A DNA stretch of 64,000 nucleotides from an uncultured bacterium (GCA_900319365.1 ONOE01000006.1:1-64000), one strand, 5' to 3'. Numbered from the stretch's first letter, positions 54,376 through 62,605 are shown. Translations and numbers: made by a program. The notes: generated by a model from the letters alone, not told the origin.

Positions 54376-55693
54376 TATTTTAGAATTTTTACAGGATAAA
54401 TTAAATATTTTATATAAAAACAGTTTAGTATTACAAAATTTGGACAAACTTGTTTTGCCATTAATTTTGTTAACCTTTGTTTCGTCAACTTTTATGGGGT
54501 CTGAAATAATCGGTGTTTTTGCGCTCGGCGTAATATTTTTAACCTTTGTTAAAATGCTTGTTACCCCGAAACAGAAATTTTCTTTCAGAGCTTATGAAGT
54601 ATTTTTATTGATATATTTTATGATAGTAATTGTAAGTTTGTTCGGGTCGACGTTATTTGCGCTGAGCCTGCACGGATTTATAAAAACATTCATTTATATC
54701 GGTTTTTATTTTTCACTTGTTGTGTATTTGAAAGATAACAAGAAACATATCCCGTTGATACTCGGTACGATTGCAACTTGTGTTGCTGTTGAAAGTTTTA
54801 TCGGTATATTGCAAAGTACGATGCATCTTGATGAAATTTCAACATGGCAGGATACTTCAAATATTAATCCTGAAGATGTAATATCAAGAATTTACGGAAC
54901 ATTGCAACCGCTAAATCCGAATTTGTACGGAGGTTATCTGGTTTGCGGTTTGCCTATAGTTATGGGTAGTGCATTTTACTTTTTGTATAAAAAATACTAT
55001 AAATCGGAAATTTTTGCATTGATTTGCTCGCTTACCGTTTGTTATGCAATTTTGCAAACGGGTTGCAGAGGGGCATATTTATCAATGATGCTTGTATTCG
55101 GGTTGGTATTTCTGATATCTGCAAAATTCTTCTGGAAAACTTATAAAAAAATCTATGTATCAATAATAAGTTTATGCGCATTGGCTTTTATATTTGCGAT
55201 GACATTTGTTAATTCTTTGAGATTAAGATTTTTGTCAATATTTGCAATGCGCAACGATTCGTCAAATTCGTTCAGATTTAATGTTTACCATTCTTCGTGG
55301 CAGATGTTTAAAGATAACTGGCTGCTCGGTATCGGGGTAGGCAATAAAAACTTCCGTGAAATCTACGGATTGTATATGAAAACGGGTTATGATGCATTGA
55401 GCTCATATAATATTTACCTTGAAACTGCCGTTGAAAGCGGAATATTTGCTCTGCTTGCGTTTCTGGCATTCTTGGGCAAATTGATTTATGACACGTTTAA
55501 ATTCATTTTGCATTCGGAAAATATAACGGAAATTATATTTGCGGCTTCTTGCATAACCGCAATTTGTGCAACATTGTTCCATGGTCTTGTTGATACGATA
55601 TATTTCAGACCACAGCTGCAATTTATTTTCTGGACTTTTGTTGCCGTAATAACATCAATTTTACCTGTCGGGGATAAAAATTATCAGCAATAA
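54362..55693 (+). CDS. O-antigen ligase / IctB-family membrane protein
   Basis: 443 residues with about ten to twelve hydrophobic helices and a large loop. The typical Wzy_C/WaaL segment is seen around residues 300-350: 'FRFNVYHSSWQMFKDNWLLGIGVGNKNF', quoted in parts, followed by 'SSYNIYLETAVESGIFALLAFL' ('H/YN..LE..aE.G' motif). 'PLNPNLYGGYLVCGLPI' and 'TGCRGAYLSM' are also characteristic. Members attach or polymerise surface glycans. Start either ATG 54362 or 54365, both inside the DUF4330 gene, implying coupling. The 3' end overlaps a convergent orphan gene by 10 bases. Confidence 0.85.
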   Translation: MMFNNILEFLQDKLNILYKNSLVLQNLDKLVLPLILLTFVSSTFMGSEIIGVFALGVIFLTFVKMLVTPKQKFSFRAYEVFLLIYFMIVIVSLFGSTLFALSLHGFIKTFIYIGFYFSLVVYLKDNKKHIPLILGTIATCVAVESFIGILQSTMHLDEISTWQDTSNINPEDVISRIYGTLQPLNPNLYGGYLVCGLPIVMGSAFYFLYKKYYKSEIFALICSLTVCYAILQTGCRGAYLSMMLVFGLVFLISAKFFWKTYKKIYVSIISLCALAFIFAMTFVNSLRLRFLSIFAMRNDSSNSFRFNVYHSSWQMFKDNWLLGIGVGNKNFREIYGLYMKTGYDALSSYNIYLETAVESGIFALLAFLAFLGKLIYDTFKFILHSENITEIIFAASCITAICATLFHGLVDTIYFRPQLQFIFWTFVAVITSILPVGDKNYQQ

Positions 55694-56055
55694 AATCCTC
55701 CGCCTCCGAAGTAACTGTAATTCATGCTGTAGTTGTAATTAAAGCAGCATGGCGAATTGAAAAACATCCACGGAGTGTATGCGTATGCGCTCATCATTCC
55801 CAGAGTTCCGATGGCGTTTGATGTCGGATTGCCGTATCCGACCGTTGAATTGAGAATATTGCCCGCTGAATTACCGCATTTTTGCATGTCATAAGCCATT
55901 TCATTGCGCATTAAACCGTTAAAGATGTTTCCGACAAGGTTTGTTGTTGCAACTTGCGGAGTCTGACCTTTTTGGCGTGCATCAAGGTAGCTGTTCAGCG
56001 ATTGCAATCCGCAGCTTATGCCTGTCAATGTTCTCATTGTTTCAGCGTGACCCAT
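55684..56055 (-). CDS. Orphan small protein, Asn/Gly/Tyr-rich
   Basis: 123 residues; GGAGAGAT lies directly before the ATG on the minus strand. The N-terminal half is helical ('TGISCGLQSLNSYLDARQKGQ', 'LVGNIFNGLMRNEMAYDMQKCG'). The C-terminal half is rich in Asn, Gly, Tyr and Met and ends '...GGGGFYC'. It has no signal peptide and resembles no family I know. The sticky Tyr/Asn/Gly tail suggests a structural or surface role, but that is a guess. Confidence 0.55.
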   Translation of the reverse strand: MGHAETMRTLTGISCGLQSLNSYLDARQKGQTPQVATTNLVGNIFNGLMRNEMAYDMQKCGNSAGNILNSTVGYGNPTSNAIGTLGMMSAYAYTPWMFFNSPCCFNYNYSMNYSYFGGGGFYC

Positions 56056-56267
56056 ATCTCTCCGTATGTTTACAGTTGTACCTCTTTAATATATAAAGTG
56101 TTTATTTTGACAAAAATTGATTATTTTTTGACTTTTTGTAAAGATATATTAATCATATACTTTTTGTATAAGTATTTTTGATTATCAAATATAGCATTTA
56201 TGGCAATTATTTTATTTATTTAAGAGATTATAATTTTTGTATAGAGATTGTAGTGGAGTAAATTATT

Positions 56268-56564
56268 ATGTTTTTGGAAAATAATTGCATAATTAGCCGT
56301 ATGGAAATGAAAAATATTAATAAAAATTTGTTATCGTGGTTTGAAGATATTATTTATGAAAACAATTGTAAAATCGAACGCAAAGAATGGAAAAGCAAGT
56401 ATAACAGTTATGTTGTCTATGATTATGAACCGTTTTGTACGGACGGATTTGAGATAAATCTTGTATTGTCGGCAAAAAATGTTGCGTATTTGAATTTCGT
56501 AAAATATTTATACGATGAAAAGGTTAATACGATTGAATATTTGAATAATTGTATAATGATATAG
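56268..56564 (+). CDS. Orphan small protein
   Basis: 98 residues with TGGAG about 8-9 bases before the ATG. It is charged, Asn/Tyr/Glu-rich and soluble, with 'LLSWFEDIIYENNCKIERKEW' and 'KNVAYLNFVKYLYDEKVNTIEYL'. No family recognised. It is a single-gene unit bounded by a long AT-rich upstream region (56056-56267, no gene seen) and a strong terminator. Confidence 0.55.
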   Translation: MFLENNCIISRMEMKNINKNLLSWFEDIIYENNCKIERKEWKSKYNSYVVYDYEPFCTDGFEINLVLSAKNVAYLNFVKYLYDEKVNTIEYLNNCIMI

Positions 56565-56570
56565 TGCAAA

Positions 56571-56608
56571 AAAAAAGACTTTCTACAAATAATCAGAAAG
56601 TCTTTTTT
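56571..56608. terminator. Bidirectional terminator
   Basis: AAAAAAGACTTTCT (56571-56584) pairs perfectly with AGAAAGTCTTTTTT (56595-56608). It serves the orphan gene and the convergent zinc-ribbon gene. Confidence 0.9.
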
Positions 56609-56628
56609 AATTATATTTATAAAACTCG

Positions 56629-56946
56629 TTACTCTGCTGTGTTTGCGCTTTCTTCAGACTGCTGCGGAGCAGAAGATGTTTCTACTTCTTTAAAGCATTC
56701 TTTGCAGTATACTTCTCTGCCCGGAACGGGTTTAAACGGAACTTGTGTTTGTGCCCCGCATTTTGAACATACAGCATCATACATTTTTCTTGATCTGCGA
56801 TGTTGTTTTCTTCTCAATTTTCTGCATTCAGGGCATCTTTTGGGTTTGTTTACCAAGCCTTTTTCCGCATAAAATTCTTGTTCGCCGGCAGTAAATACAA
56901 ATTCTTTGCCGCAGTCTTCACAGACTAACTTTTCATCTTCGTACAT
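56629..56946 (-). CDS. Double zinc-ribbon protein (CxxC type)
   Basis: 105 residues. Eight cysteines in four CxxC pairs: 'VCEDCGKEFVFTAGEQEFYAEKG' (quoted as CEDCGKEF, then FTAGEQEFYAEKG), 'RCPECRKLRRKQHRR', 'VCSKCGAQTQVPF' and 'YCKECFKEV'. This is the common bacterial zinc-ribbon protein whose second half is the CxxC-x17-CxxC module. A role in nucleic-acid binding is assumed but unproven. The acidic C-terminal tail is short. AGGAGAA precedes the ATG on the minus strand. Confidence 0.85.
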   Translation of the reverse strand: MYEDEKLVCEDCGKEFVFTAGEQEFYAEKGLVNKPKRCPECRKLRRKQHRRSRKMYDAVCSKCGAQTQVPFKPVPGREVYCKECFKEVETSSAPQQSEESANTAE

Positions 56947-57042
56947 TGTTTTTCTCCTGATTTGTGTACTTTGGTCTTTTGACCTTTACTCAAATTTAAT
57001 TGTACACATTTTTTGAAATAATGCAAGGAAAAAATAAATATA

Positions 57043-57048
57043 TACAAT
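57043..57048 (+). promoter_or_regulatory. -10 box before a 33-codon leaderless frame
   Basis: TACAAT, exactly 6 bases before ATG 57055. It would serve the small frame and the 57157 gene. Confidence 0.4.
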
Positions 57049-57054
57049 AAAATA

Positions 57055-57156
57055 ATGATAGATAATCTTAATTTACAAAATTTAATGAATTTAGTTCAAA
57101 TAGCAAAAACCGATTACTTTCGGTTTGTATGTTTATGTAAGAAAAAGGAAAGTTGA
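57055..57156 (+). CDS. Possible 33-residue leader peptide
   Basis: ATG 57055 to TGA 57154-57156, whose last base directly abuts the ATG of the 57157 gene. The peptide begins MIDNLNLQNLMNLVQ and ends CKKKES. Its start has the same -10-plus-6 layout as the leaderless genes. Inside it, AAACCGA (57107-57113) pairs with TCGGTTT (57120-57126), so translation of the peptide could affect a hairpin before the next gene. Coding status is unproven; a chance open frame remains possible. Confidence 0.35.
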   Translation: MIDNLNLQNLMNLVQIAKTDYFRFVCLCKKKES

Positions 57157-57603
57157 ATGGCAGATTTTGTAAATTTCGGGCGCAGTTTGGTTGAGCATGT
57201 AACAAAGAGTTTCAGCGCAGCTAAAGGTGCCAAAATTAAATATAGTATGAGCGGGAAAGAGTTGGACAGTTTTATTAACAATCCCGATAACCCCGAACTT
57301 TTTGGCGTATGGCTAAAACTCGGTCTTGATAAAAAGAAAGGTGTAACGCTTGATATAGCAACAAAAGCAAAATCTAATTACAATATTGCTTCAATCAATT
57401 TAAGAACCGATACTTCAAGCCTTGTAAGCGGCTGCTATTCCACATCAAAAGAAGCAACGGGCGAAGTCGCCAAATATCATTTCTCTGATAAGAAAAAGGT
57501 TTATCAGGGGTATGAAACTTCAGAAACCGAATTAGACAGAGTTACGCCTAATACAACGATACCTTTAACTCCCGAAAAATATATTATATTTGAGAAAATT
57601 TGA
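57157..57603 (+). CDS. Orphan protein of unknown function
   Basis: A 148-residue soluble protein; AAAAAGGAAAG lies before the ATG. The start MADFVNFGRSLVEHVTKSF contains an FVNFG segment loosely like the NVxFxG signature. The centre has 'LFGVWLKLGLDKKKGVTLDIATKAKSNYN' (quoted in parts) and 'RVTPNTTIPLTPEKYIIFEK'. No family recognised. The next frame (57611) overlaps conceptually as a continuation in another frame, so a single longer protein split by a frameshift cannot be excluded. Confidence 0.6.
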   Translation: MADFVNFGRSLVEHVTKSFSAAKGAKIKYSMSGKELDSFINNPDNPELFGVWLKLGLDKKKGVTLDIATKAKSNYNIASINLRTDTSSLVSGCYSTSKEATGEVAKYHFSDKKKVYQGYETSETELDRVTPNTTIPLTPEKYIIFEKI

Positions 57604-57610
57604 ACGAGCA

Positions 57611-57796
57611 ATGACGAGATTTACCTCTGATAAAGATTCAAGACCAGGAATAAAACTCGTAAAACACAATAAAAAATACGTTGCCGAAGTAAAAATAGGC
57701 GGCGAAGATGACCGTCTGATGTCAAAAGACGGTATTGTATTTGATGAGTTTGAACTGAGCGGGCTGCATAAAAAGAAAAAAGGAAAACGAGCTTAG
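57611..57796 (+). CDS. Small basic orphan protein
   Basis: 61 residues from ATG 57611 (a TTG at 57590 would add 7). Sequence runs 'MTRFTSDKDSRPGIKLVKHN', then 'KYVAEVKIGGEDDRLMSKDG', ending in a Lys-rich tail. There is no clear ribosome site, and it begins 8 bases after the previous stop. It may be translated by re-initiation or be the displaced C-terminus of the 57157 protein. Unknown function. Confidence 0.45.
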   Translation: MTRFTSDKDSRPGIKLVKHNKKYVAEVKIGGEDDRLMSKDGIVFDEFELSGLHKKKKGKRA

Positions 57797-57810
57797 AAAA
57801 TATTTACGCT

Positions 57811-59058
57811 CTAGATCTGATTTTTTACGACCTGAAACAGCGCATTGATAACATCAGGATCCCATTTTGAGCCTGATTCTTCTTTCATAATTGCAAGGGC
57901 TTTGTCTTTATCCATAGCCTTTCTATACGGTCTGTCAGAAGTCATTGCGCTGTATGCATCGGACACGGCAATAATCCTTGAGCCTAAAGGTATGGATTGA
58001 CCTTTTAAGCCTTCGGGGAATCCCGAACCGTCTACTCTTTCTGTTTGATAGGTAATATACGGCACGACTTCTGACAAGAAATTAATGTTCATCAATAAGT
58101 TTACACCGATATTTGTATGGTTTTTAATTTTATTTAATTCCTGCGGAGATAATTTGCCGTTTGTTGCAAAGAGTTTTTCGGGCAATGTGATTTTGCCGAT
58201 ATTTTGAAGCAATGCGGCATAGTATATCAAATCCGTAGTCTTTTCGTTCAAACCGAGTTTTGCGCAAATGTTTCTTGCAAGTTTTGCGCTGTTTCTTGAG
58301 TGCGAAACAGTATATTGACCTTTGCGGTCAACCGCTGTTGCAAGGGATTCTACAAAATTCTGCTGATAGTCGCACAAATCGCCGATTAGTACGGTCAAAT
58401 CCCCTCTTAATTTTTTGAGTTCAAACTCTGAAACGCTTTCATCATTAATTTCTTGATGAGTCTGTTCGATAACTTTTTGCAAGGTAATTGTCGTACCTAA
58501 AAGGTTTGCGATACTCAATACAACATCAAGAAAATCATCTTCAAGTTTGTGTGAAATCTTTAATTCGATTGCGCCTATCGGAGTGATTGAATTTCTGATA
58601 GGAATACAAAGGTATCCGTCTTTTTCAAGAGTTTCATTATGAATAAGTTCATAAGGGTTGAAATTAAATTCGGTTGTATCTTTGCCGGAGTTTCCGATTA
58701 AAGAAAATTTGCCGTTTTTTTCGAAAAATATTCTGCATTGTTCAACTTCCAACATTTGAACAATAGATTTTGCAATAGATGTATAAATCGCAGTTTCTTC
58801 TTTATTATCAAAATCCAGTACATGCAAAGTATTTTTTGAAGAATATAAATCCGTCAATTCTTTTAACTGATTTATCAATCGTTCTTTTTTGCTTGATTCA
58901 ATACTTATTTTTTTTGCAAGATCTTCCGATATCAAATCTTTTGTCAGGAAATCCCCTAAATTCAATGCAAACATTTCTTCTATGGGATCTGCTCCCATTA
59001 AATGCTCGGATTGTCCGAAAATTGAAACACCCGATTGCTTTTTATCTTCTTTATTCAT
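57811..59058 (-). CDS. GAF plus degenerate HD-GYP domain protein
   Basis: 415 residues; AAGGAAAT lies before the ATG on the minus strand. Residues about 60-195 resemble a GAF domain ('QMLEVEQCRIFFEKNGKFSL', 'YLCIPIRNSITPIGAIEL'). Residues about 235-415 align with HD-GYP phosphodiesterases: 'SHSRNSAKLARNICAKLGL', 'AALLQNIGKITLPEKLF', 'HTNIGVNLL', 'RVDGSGFPEGLKGQSIPLGSRI', 'VSDAYSAMTSDRPYRKAM'. But the catalytic HD dyad is replaced by Q285-N286, the HH pair before ERVDG by Q338-T339, and GYP reads GFP. It is probably not an active c-di-GMP phosphodiesterase and may be a sensor or scaffold. Confidence 0.82.
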   Translation of the reverse strand: MNKEDKKQSGVSIFGQSEHLMGADPIEEMFALNLGDFLTKDLISEDLAKKISIESSKKERLINQLKELTDLYSSKNTLHVLDFDNKEETAIYTSIAKSIVQMLEVEQCRIFFEKNGKFSLIGNSGKDTTEFNFNPYELIHNETLEKDGYLCIPIRNSITPIGAIELKISHKLEDDFLDVVLSIANLLGTTITLQKVIEQTHQEINDESVSEFELKKLRGDLTVLIGDLCDYQQNFVESLATAVDRKGQYTVSHSRNSAKLARNICAKLGLNEKTTDLIYYAALLQNIGKITLPEKLFATNGKLSPQELNKIKNHTNIGVNLLMNINFLSEVVPYITYQTERVDGSGFPEGLKGQSIPLGSRIIAVSDAYSAMTSDRPYRKAMDKDKALAIMKEESGSKWDPDVINALFQVVKNQI

Positions 59059-59131
59059 AATATTTCCTTATAAAGTCTTAAACCTTCTTATTTGTATATA
59101 CGGTCAAAAATCTTTAAAACTTTAATACTTT

Positions 59132-59156
59132 AAAAAAAATCCTCCATTTGGAGGAT
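59132..59156 (-). terminator. Rho-independent terminator of thyX-dtd
   Basis: On the minus strand the stem ATCCTCCA/TGGAGGAT (59139-59146 with 59149-59156) is followed by a run of T (complement of 59132-59138). It lies 12 bases after the dtd stop. Confidence 0.85.
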
Positions 59157-59167
59157 ATCTGCAAAAA

Positions 59168-59605
59168 TTATTTTTCAACCATAAATGTAACGGGTCCGTC
59201 ATTAAGGAGCTCAACTTCCATCATTGCTCCGAATTTGCCCGTTTGAACTTTAATATTTTTGTCTTTAACCAAGGAAATAAAATATTCATATAATTCATTT
59301 GCCCTGTCAGGGATTTCCGCATTGTCAAAACTCGGACGGGTTCCTTTTGCACAGTTTCCGCAAAGGGTAAATTGAGAAACGATAAGCATTTCGCCTTTTG
59401 TATCAAGGAGTGATAAATTCATTTTGCCGTTGTCGTCCTCAAAAATTCTTAAATTGATGAGCTTTTGTGCTAATTTGTCGGCATTTTCCTTGCCGTCGCC
59501 TTTTTGTACCCCTAAAAATACAAGCAATCCTCCCTTTATTGAAGAAAACAGCTTCCCATCAATTGTTACCGAGGCTCTTTTTACTCTTTGGATAAGCGCT
59601 TTCAT
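59168..59605 (-). CDS. dtd: D-aminoacyl-tRNA deacylase
   Basis: 145 residues, the standard DTD length. It hydrolyses D-amino acids mischarged on tRNA. Signature motifs '[21 protein letters not shown]' (SQFTL) and '[13 protein letters not shown]' (NxGPVT form) are intact, with the usual N-terminus '[17 protein letters not shown]'. The ATG lies 3 bases after the thyX stop and lacks a strong ribosome site, so it is coupled to thyX. Confidence 0.97.
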   Translation of the reverse strand: MKALIQRVKRASVTIDGKLFSSIKGGLLVFLGVQKGDGKENADKLAQKLINLRIFEDDNGKMNLSLLDTKGEMLIVSQFTLCGNCAKGTRPSFDNAEIPDRANELYEYFISLVKDKNIKVQTGKFGAMMEVELLNDGPVTFMVEK

Positions 59606-59608
59606 TAT

Positions 59609-60328
59609 TTATAAACCTGCTTTTTCAAACAATTCTTTTTTTGTGATTTTTCTGCCGCATGATTTGTGTTCGTCGCAGAATCCGAAAAATTCACATTTCG
59701 GAACAAGATAAGGTTTTAACCATGGTTCTTCTTTTGTGATTTCGTCGCACATGCCTTTTACAAGCGTTCTGATTTCGTACTGAGCTCTTGTGCAAAGTCT
59801 TAATTGTGCAAGGTGAATAAGTTCTCTTAAATTCAAACTTGCAACAAGTGAAGTTGCGCAAGCGTTGGGCAAAACAGCTCTTGCATCTTCTGCAGGTATA
59901 CCTGCCTCAATAAATTCCTGATATTTATTTGAAATTTCGCCCATAAAAGAAATGAATTTTTCTTTTAATTCGGGGTTCTTATCGATTGTCGGCGGGATAA
60001 GGAAATCAAACTGTCCTTTTTCCTGAACATATCTTTGAGATTTTTGAGAAAACGACATTAAACGATGTCTGACAAGCTGATGAGTGCAGGCTCTTGAAAC
60101 GTTTGAAATCGCAAAACTCAATTGAATATGTTCAATTGTCGAATGATGCCCCGATGCGATAACGTTATTTATGAGTTTTAGCATTTTTTCTTCATCTGTT
60201 GCTTTGTCATAAATATTTATGGGAGAATCTGCGCTGTAACATGTTCTGCAAGCGGTATAAACCGTTCTTAACATATTGTTCGGTTTTGATATTAATTTAA
60301 CTACAGGTTTATTGTTTCTTTCTTCCAT
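59609..60328 (-). CDS. thyX: FAD-dependent thymidylate synthase
   Basis: 239 residues. ThyX methylates dUMP using methylene-tetrahydrofolate, FAD and NADPH. The ThyX motif RHRxxS is present in 'LVRHRLMSFSQKSQRYV', with 'ASGHHSTIEHIQLSFAI' and 'LNLRELIHLAQLRLCTRAQYEIR' (quoted in parts). A cysteine-rich end 'CEFFGFCDEHKSCGRK' is an additional feature. GAGGGGAG lies about 13 bases before the ATG on the minus strand. It forms a unit with dtd ahead of a terminator. Confidence 0.96.
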   Translation of the reverse strand: MEERNNKPVVKLISKPNNMLRTVYTACRTCYSADSPINIYDKATDEEKMLKLINNVIASGHHSTIEHIQLSFAISNVSRACTHQLVRHRLMSFSQKSQRYVQEKGQFDFLIPPTIDKNPELKEKFISFMGEISNKYQEFIEAGIPAEDARAVLPNACATSLVASLNLRELIHLAQLRLCTRAQYEIRTLVKGMCDEITKEEPWLKPYLVPKCEFFGFCDEHKSCGRKITKKELFEKAGL

Positions 60329-60468
60329 AATAAATCTTGCTCCCCTCTTTTAAAACAATTTTATTCAAAAAATCAAAGCATGGCAAGTTTAATTACGGCA
60401 AGAATGTAATGTTAAATAATATTACTTAATTCCAAAGGATATGTTGATATTTGAAAAAATATTATTAA

Positions 60469-61599
60469 ATGGATAGTATGGCGTTTAATAGTATAAAAAA
60501 TTATTATGAAATTTTAGGAGTCGGTGTAGATGCAGATTTAGCGCAAATAAAATCTGCTTATAGAAAACTTGCCCGCAAATACCACCCCGATATTAACAAA
60601 GCCCCCGAAGCCGTTGATATTTTTAAAGAAATCACTCAGGCTTATGAAACTTTATCAAATGATAAGGATAGAGAAAATTATAATATTTTAAACGGCATTT
60701 TTTCTAAACCGAAAAATCCGTATACTTATAAACAAACAACCCAAACCAAAACAAATACTCCAAAATCCTCGCAGTCAACTTCTTCGCAGTCGACGACCGA
60801 GGCTAAACAACAAAATCCCAAATCTCAGACTTATAAAACTTATACTAAAACCGAAAATAAAGCCGGCAAACCGAAAACAAATGTTAAAAAACAAAATTCA
60901 TTATTAAGAAGAATTAAATATTTTCTTTCGAAATTTAAAAGAAATAAAGCAAGAGTAAAAGATAAAAAGCCTCAAAAAGGGAAAGACATAACGACCGAAT
61001 TAACCGTAACACCCGAAGAAATTATCACGGGTGCAAAAAGACTTATAAATATCCGTACCACAAGAACCTGCCCGAAATGCTCGGGGCACAGGTTTACCAA
61101 TGGCGACAAATGTTCATACTGCCATGGCAAAGGTTCTGTTACGGAAACAAAAAAAATAACTTTAACCATACCAAAAGGTATAAAAGACGGGACAAAACTT
61201 TGCCTGCGAGGAGAAGGCGGCTGCGGAAAAAACGGCGGAGCAAACGGAAATGTTTATGTTGTTATAAGAATTGAATCAAGAAATAAACTTCATCTTGATA
61301 AATTAAATATTTATTATAATGTTCCGATTACTCCGTTTGAAGCGGCTTTGGGCGAAGAAATAACCATTCCCGCATTTGACGGAACAATAAAATTGAAGCT
61401 GCCTAAAAACACATGTTCGGGGCAAAAATTCCGTATTGCAAAGCAGGGTATAAAAAGACAGGGCAAAATCGGTGATTTGATTGTAACCGTAAGTATTGAA
61501 TTTTCTCACAATTTGTCGGAAGATGAAATCAGACTGTATGAACAGTTGAAAAATTTATCAAACGATAACGTGAGGAAAAATTTAAGATATGGAAGCTAA
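60469..61599 (+). CDS. DnaJ-like co-chaperone with a single zinc-site repeat
   Basis: 376 residues (or 373 from ATG 60478). J domain residues about 10-75 has HPD in 'ARKYHPDINKAPEAV'. A long Thr/Ser/Gln/Lys-rich linker (about 85-150) replaces the G/F region. Then come only two CxxCxGxG-type units ('TCPKCSGHRFTNGDKCSYCHGKG', quoted as CPKCSGH and CSYCHGKG), instead of the four in DnaJ, enough for one zinc ion. C-terminal substrate-binding domains follow ('LTIPKGIKDGTKLCLRGEGG', 'PFEAALGEEITIPAFDG'). It is intermediate between DnaJ and CbpA, and a partner of DnaK is implied. It overlaps queE by 11 bases. No clear ribosome site. Confidence 0.87.
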   Translation: MDSMAFNSIKNYYEILGVGVDADLAQIKSAYRKLARKYHPDINKAPEAVDIFKEITQAYETLSNDKDRENYNILNGIFSKPKNPYTYKQTTQTKTNTPKSSQSTSSQSTTEAKQQNPKSQTYKTYTKTENKAGKPKTNVKKQNSLLRRIKYFLSKFKRNKARVKDKKPQKGKDITTELTVTPEEIITGAKRLINIRTTRTCPKCSGHRFTNGDKCSYCHGKGSVTETKKITLTIPKGIKDGTKLCLRGEGGCGKNGGANGNVYVVIRIESRNKLHLDKLNIYYNVPITPFEAALGEEITIPAFDGTIKLKLPKNTCSGQKFRIAKQGIKRQGKIGDLIVTVSIEFSHNLSEDEIRLYEQLKNLSNDNVRKNLRYGS

Positions 61600-62269
61600 G
61601 ATAAAAGAAATATTCCCCTCAATTCAGGGTGAGGGCTTGGTTATAGGCTGCAAACAGTTGTTTATAAGGTTTTGCGGCTGTAATTTAAAGTGTAAATATT
61701 GCGATACGGATTTTAAAAGCGAGGGCGGAATATCTTATCTTCCCGAAAATTTGGTCAACAGAATTGTATCAAATTATGATTTGGCAACCTTTCATTCTAT
61801 ATCGCTGACGGGCGGTGAACCGTTGCTGCATGCCGAATTTCTAAAAGAATTTTTAATTCTGTTAAAGAAAAAATCTGATGTTAAAATTTATCTTGAAACA
61901 AATGCAACATTGGCAGATGAACTTGCGCTTATTAAAGATTATGTCGATATTGTGGCTGCCGATATCAAACTTAATTCTTCTTCGGGAACGGATACGTTTT
62001 ATTTGCACCGTAAGTTTTTTGAAAAATGTAATGGCGTTCAAACTTTTGCAAAAGTTGTTTTTGATGAAAATATAACGGAAGATGAAGTTTCAAAATGCAC
62101 TCAAATGGCAAAGGATTTTGATATAGAACTTATTTTGCAGCCCAAAATGGTAGAAGATAAACCGTCGGTTGATGCGGATTTTTGCGAAAAGATAATGGAT
62201 AAATTCACTTCACAATATAAAAATACCAGACTTATCCCCCAAATGCATAAATTTTTAAATATAAGGTAA
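61589..62269 (+). CDS. queE: 7-carboxy-7-deazaguanine synthase (radical SAM)
   Basis: 226 residues. QueE converts carboxytetrahydropterin to 7-carboxy-7-deazaguanine for queuosine or deazaguanine DNA modification. The radical SAM motif CX3CX2C is in 'RFCGCNLKCKYCDTDF', preceded by the QueE opening 'IKEIFPSIQGEGLVIGCKQLF' (split: EIFPSIQGEG, VIGCKQLF) and followed by 'SLTGGEPLLHAEF'. It is coupled by overlap to the DnaJ-like gene; no other queuosine gene lies in the window. Confidence 0.93.
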   Translation: MEAKIKEIFPSIQGEGLVIGCKQLFIRFCGCNLKCKYCDTDFKSEGGISYLPENLVNRIVSNYDLATFHSISLTGGEPLLHAEFLKEFLILLKKKSDVKIYLETNATLADELALIKDYVDIVAADIKLNSSSGTDTFYLHRKFFEKCNGVQTFAKVVFDENITEDEVSKCTQMAKDFDIELILQPKMVEDKPSVDADFCEKIMDKFTSQYKNTRLIPQMHKFLNIR

Positions 62270-62273
62270 ATTT

Positions 62274-62501
62274 TTAATTTGAATTTTTATCTTCAAAAAG
62301 CCGTAGAATACTGATATTTAGTGCACGTGCGATACGGTTAAGCGTTTTTATCGTAACATTTTGCTTGCCCGTTTCGATTTTGCCGATATATTTTTCATGA
62401 ACCCCTATGATTTCCGCAAGTTGAGCTTGTGTAAGCTGTTTAATAGTCCGCTCGACTTTGATATTTAATCCTATTCGGTTAAAAAGTTCTTTGTCATCCA
62501 T
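62274..62501 (-). CDS. XRE-family helix-turn-helix regulator
   Basis: 75 residues: 'IGLNIKVERTIKQLTQAQLAEII' and 'HEKYIGKIETGKQNVTIKTLNRIARALN' form one complete HTH domain. On the minus strand TATTAT (complement of 62508-62513) ends exactly 6 bases before the ATG, and no ribosome site exists, so it is probably leaderless. It is divergent from the pilin-like/HNH-like gene, whose promoter lies 58 bases away, making that gene the likeliest target. It converges on queE. Confidence 0.88.
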   Translation of the reverse strand: MDDKELFNRIGLNIKVERTIKQLTQAQLAEIIGVHEKYIGKIETGKQNVTIKTLNRIARALNISILRLFEDKNSN

Positions 62502-62507
62502 ATATTA

Positions 62508-62513
62508 ATAATA
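62508..62513 (-). promoter_or_regulatory. -10 box placing +1 at the XRE ATG
   Basis: Minus-strand TATTAT with 6 bases before the ATG at 62501. Confidence 0.5.
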
Positions 62514-62570
62514 AGAGTATTTAAACTATCATTAAACAATTTAAAATAATACATTATGTAGTATTATATA

Positions 62571-62599
62571 TTGACTATGAAATAAAAATTCTCTATAAT
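62571..62599 (+). promoter_or_regulatory. Consensus promoter of the pilin-like/HNH-like gene
   Basis: TTGACT (62571-62576), 17-base spacer, TATAAT (62594-62599), then exactly 6 bases to ATG 62606. This is the clearest single example of a full sigma-70 promoter driving a leaderless start in the window. Confidence 0.75.
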
Positions 62600-62605
62600 T
62601 AAGCC

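Noticed and set aside
60760-60800. Short repeated TCGCAGTC units in the DnaJ linker as a tandem repeat
   Set aside because: Only two imperfect units occur and they encode a low-complexity Ser/Gln/Thr linker; codon repetition explains them.
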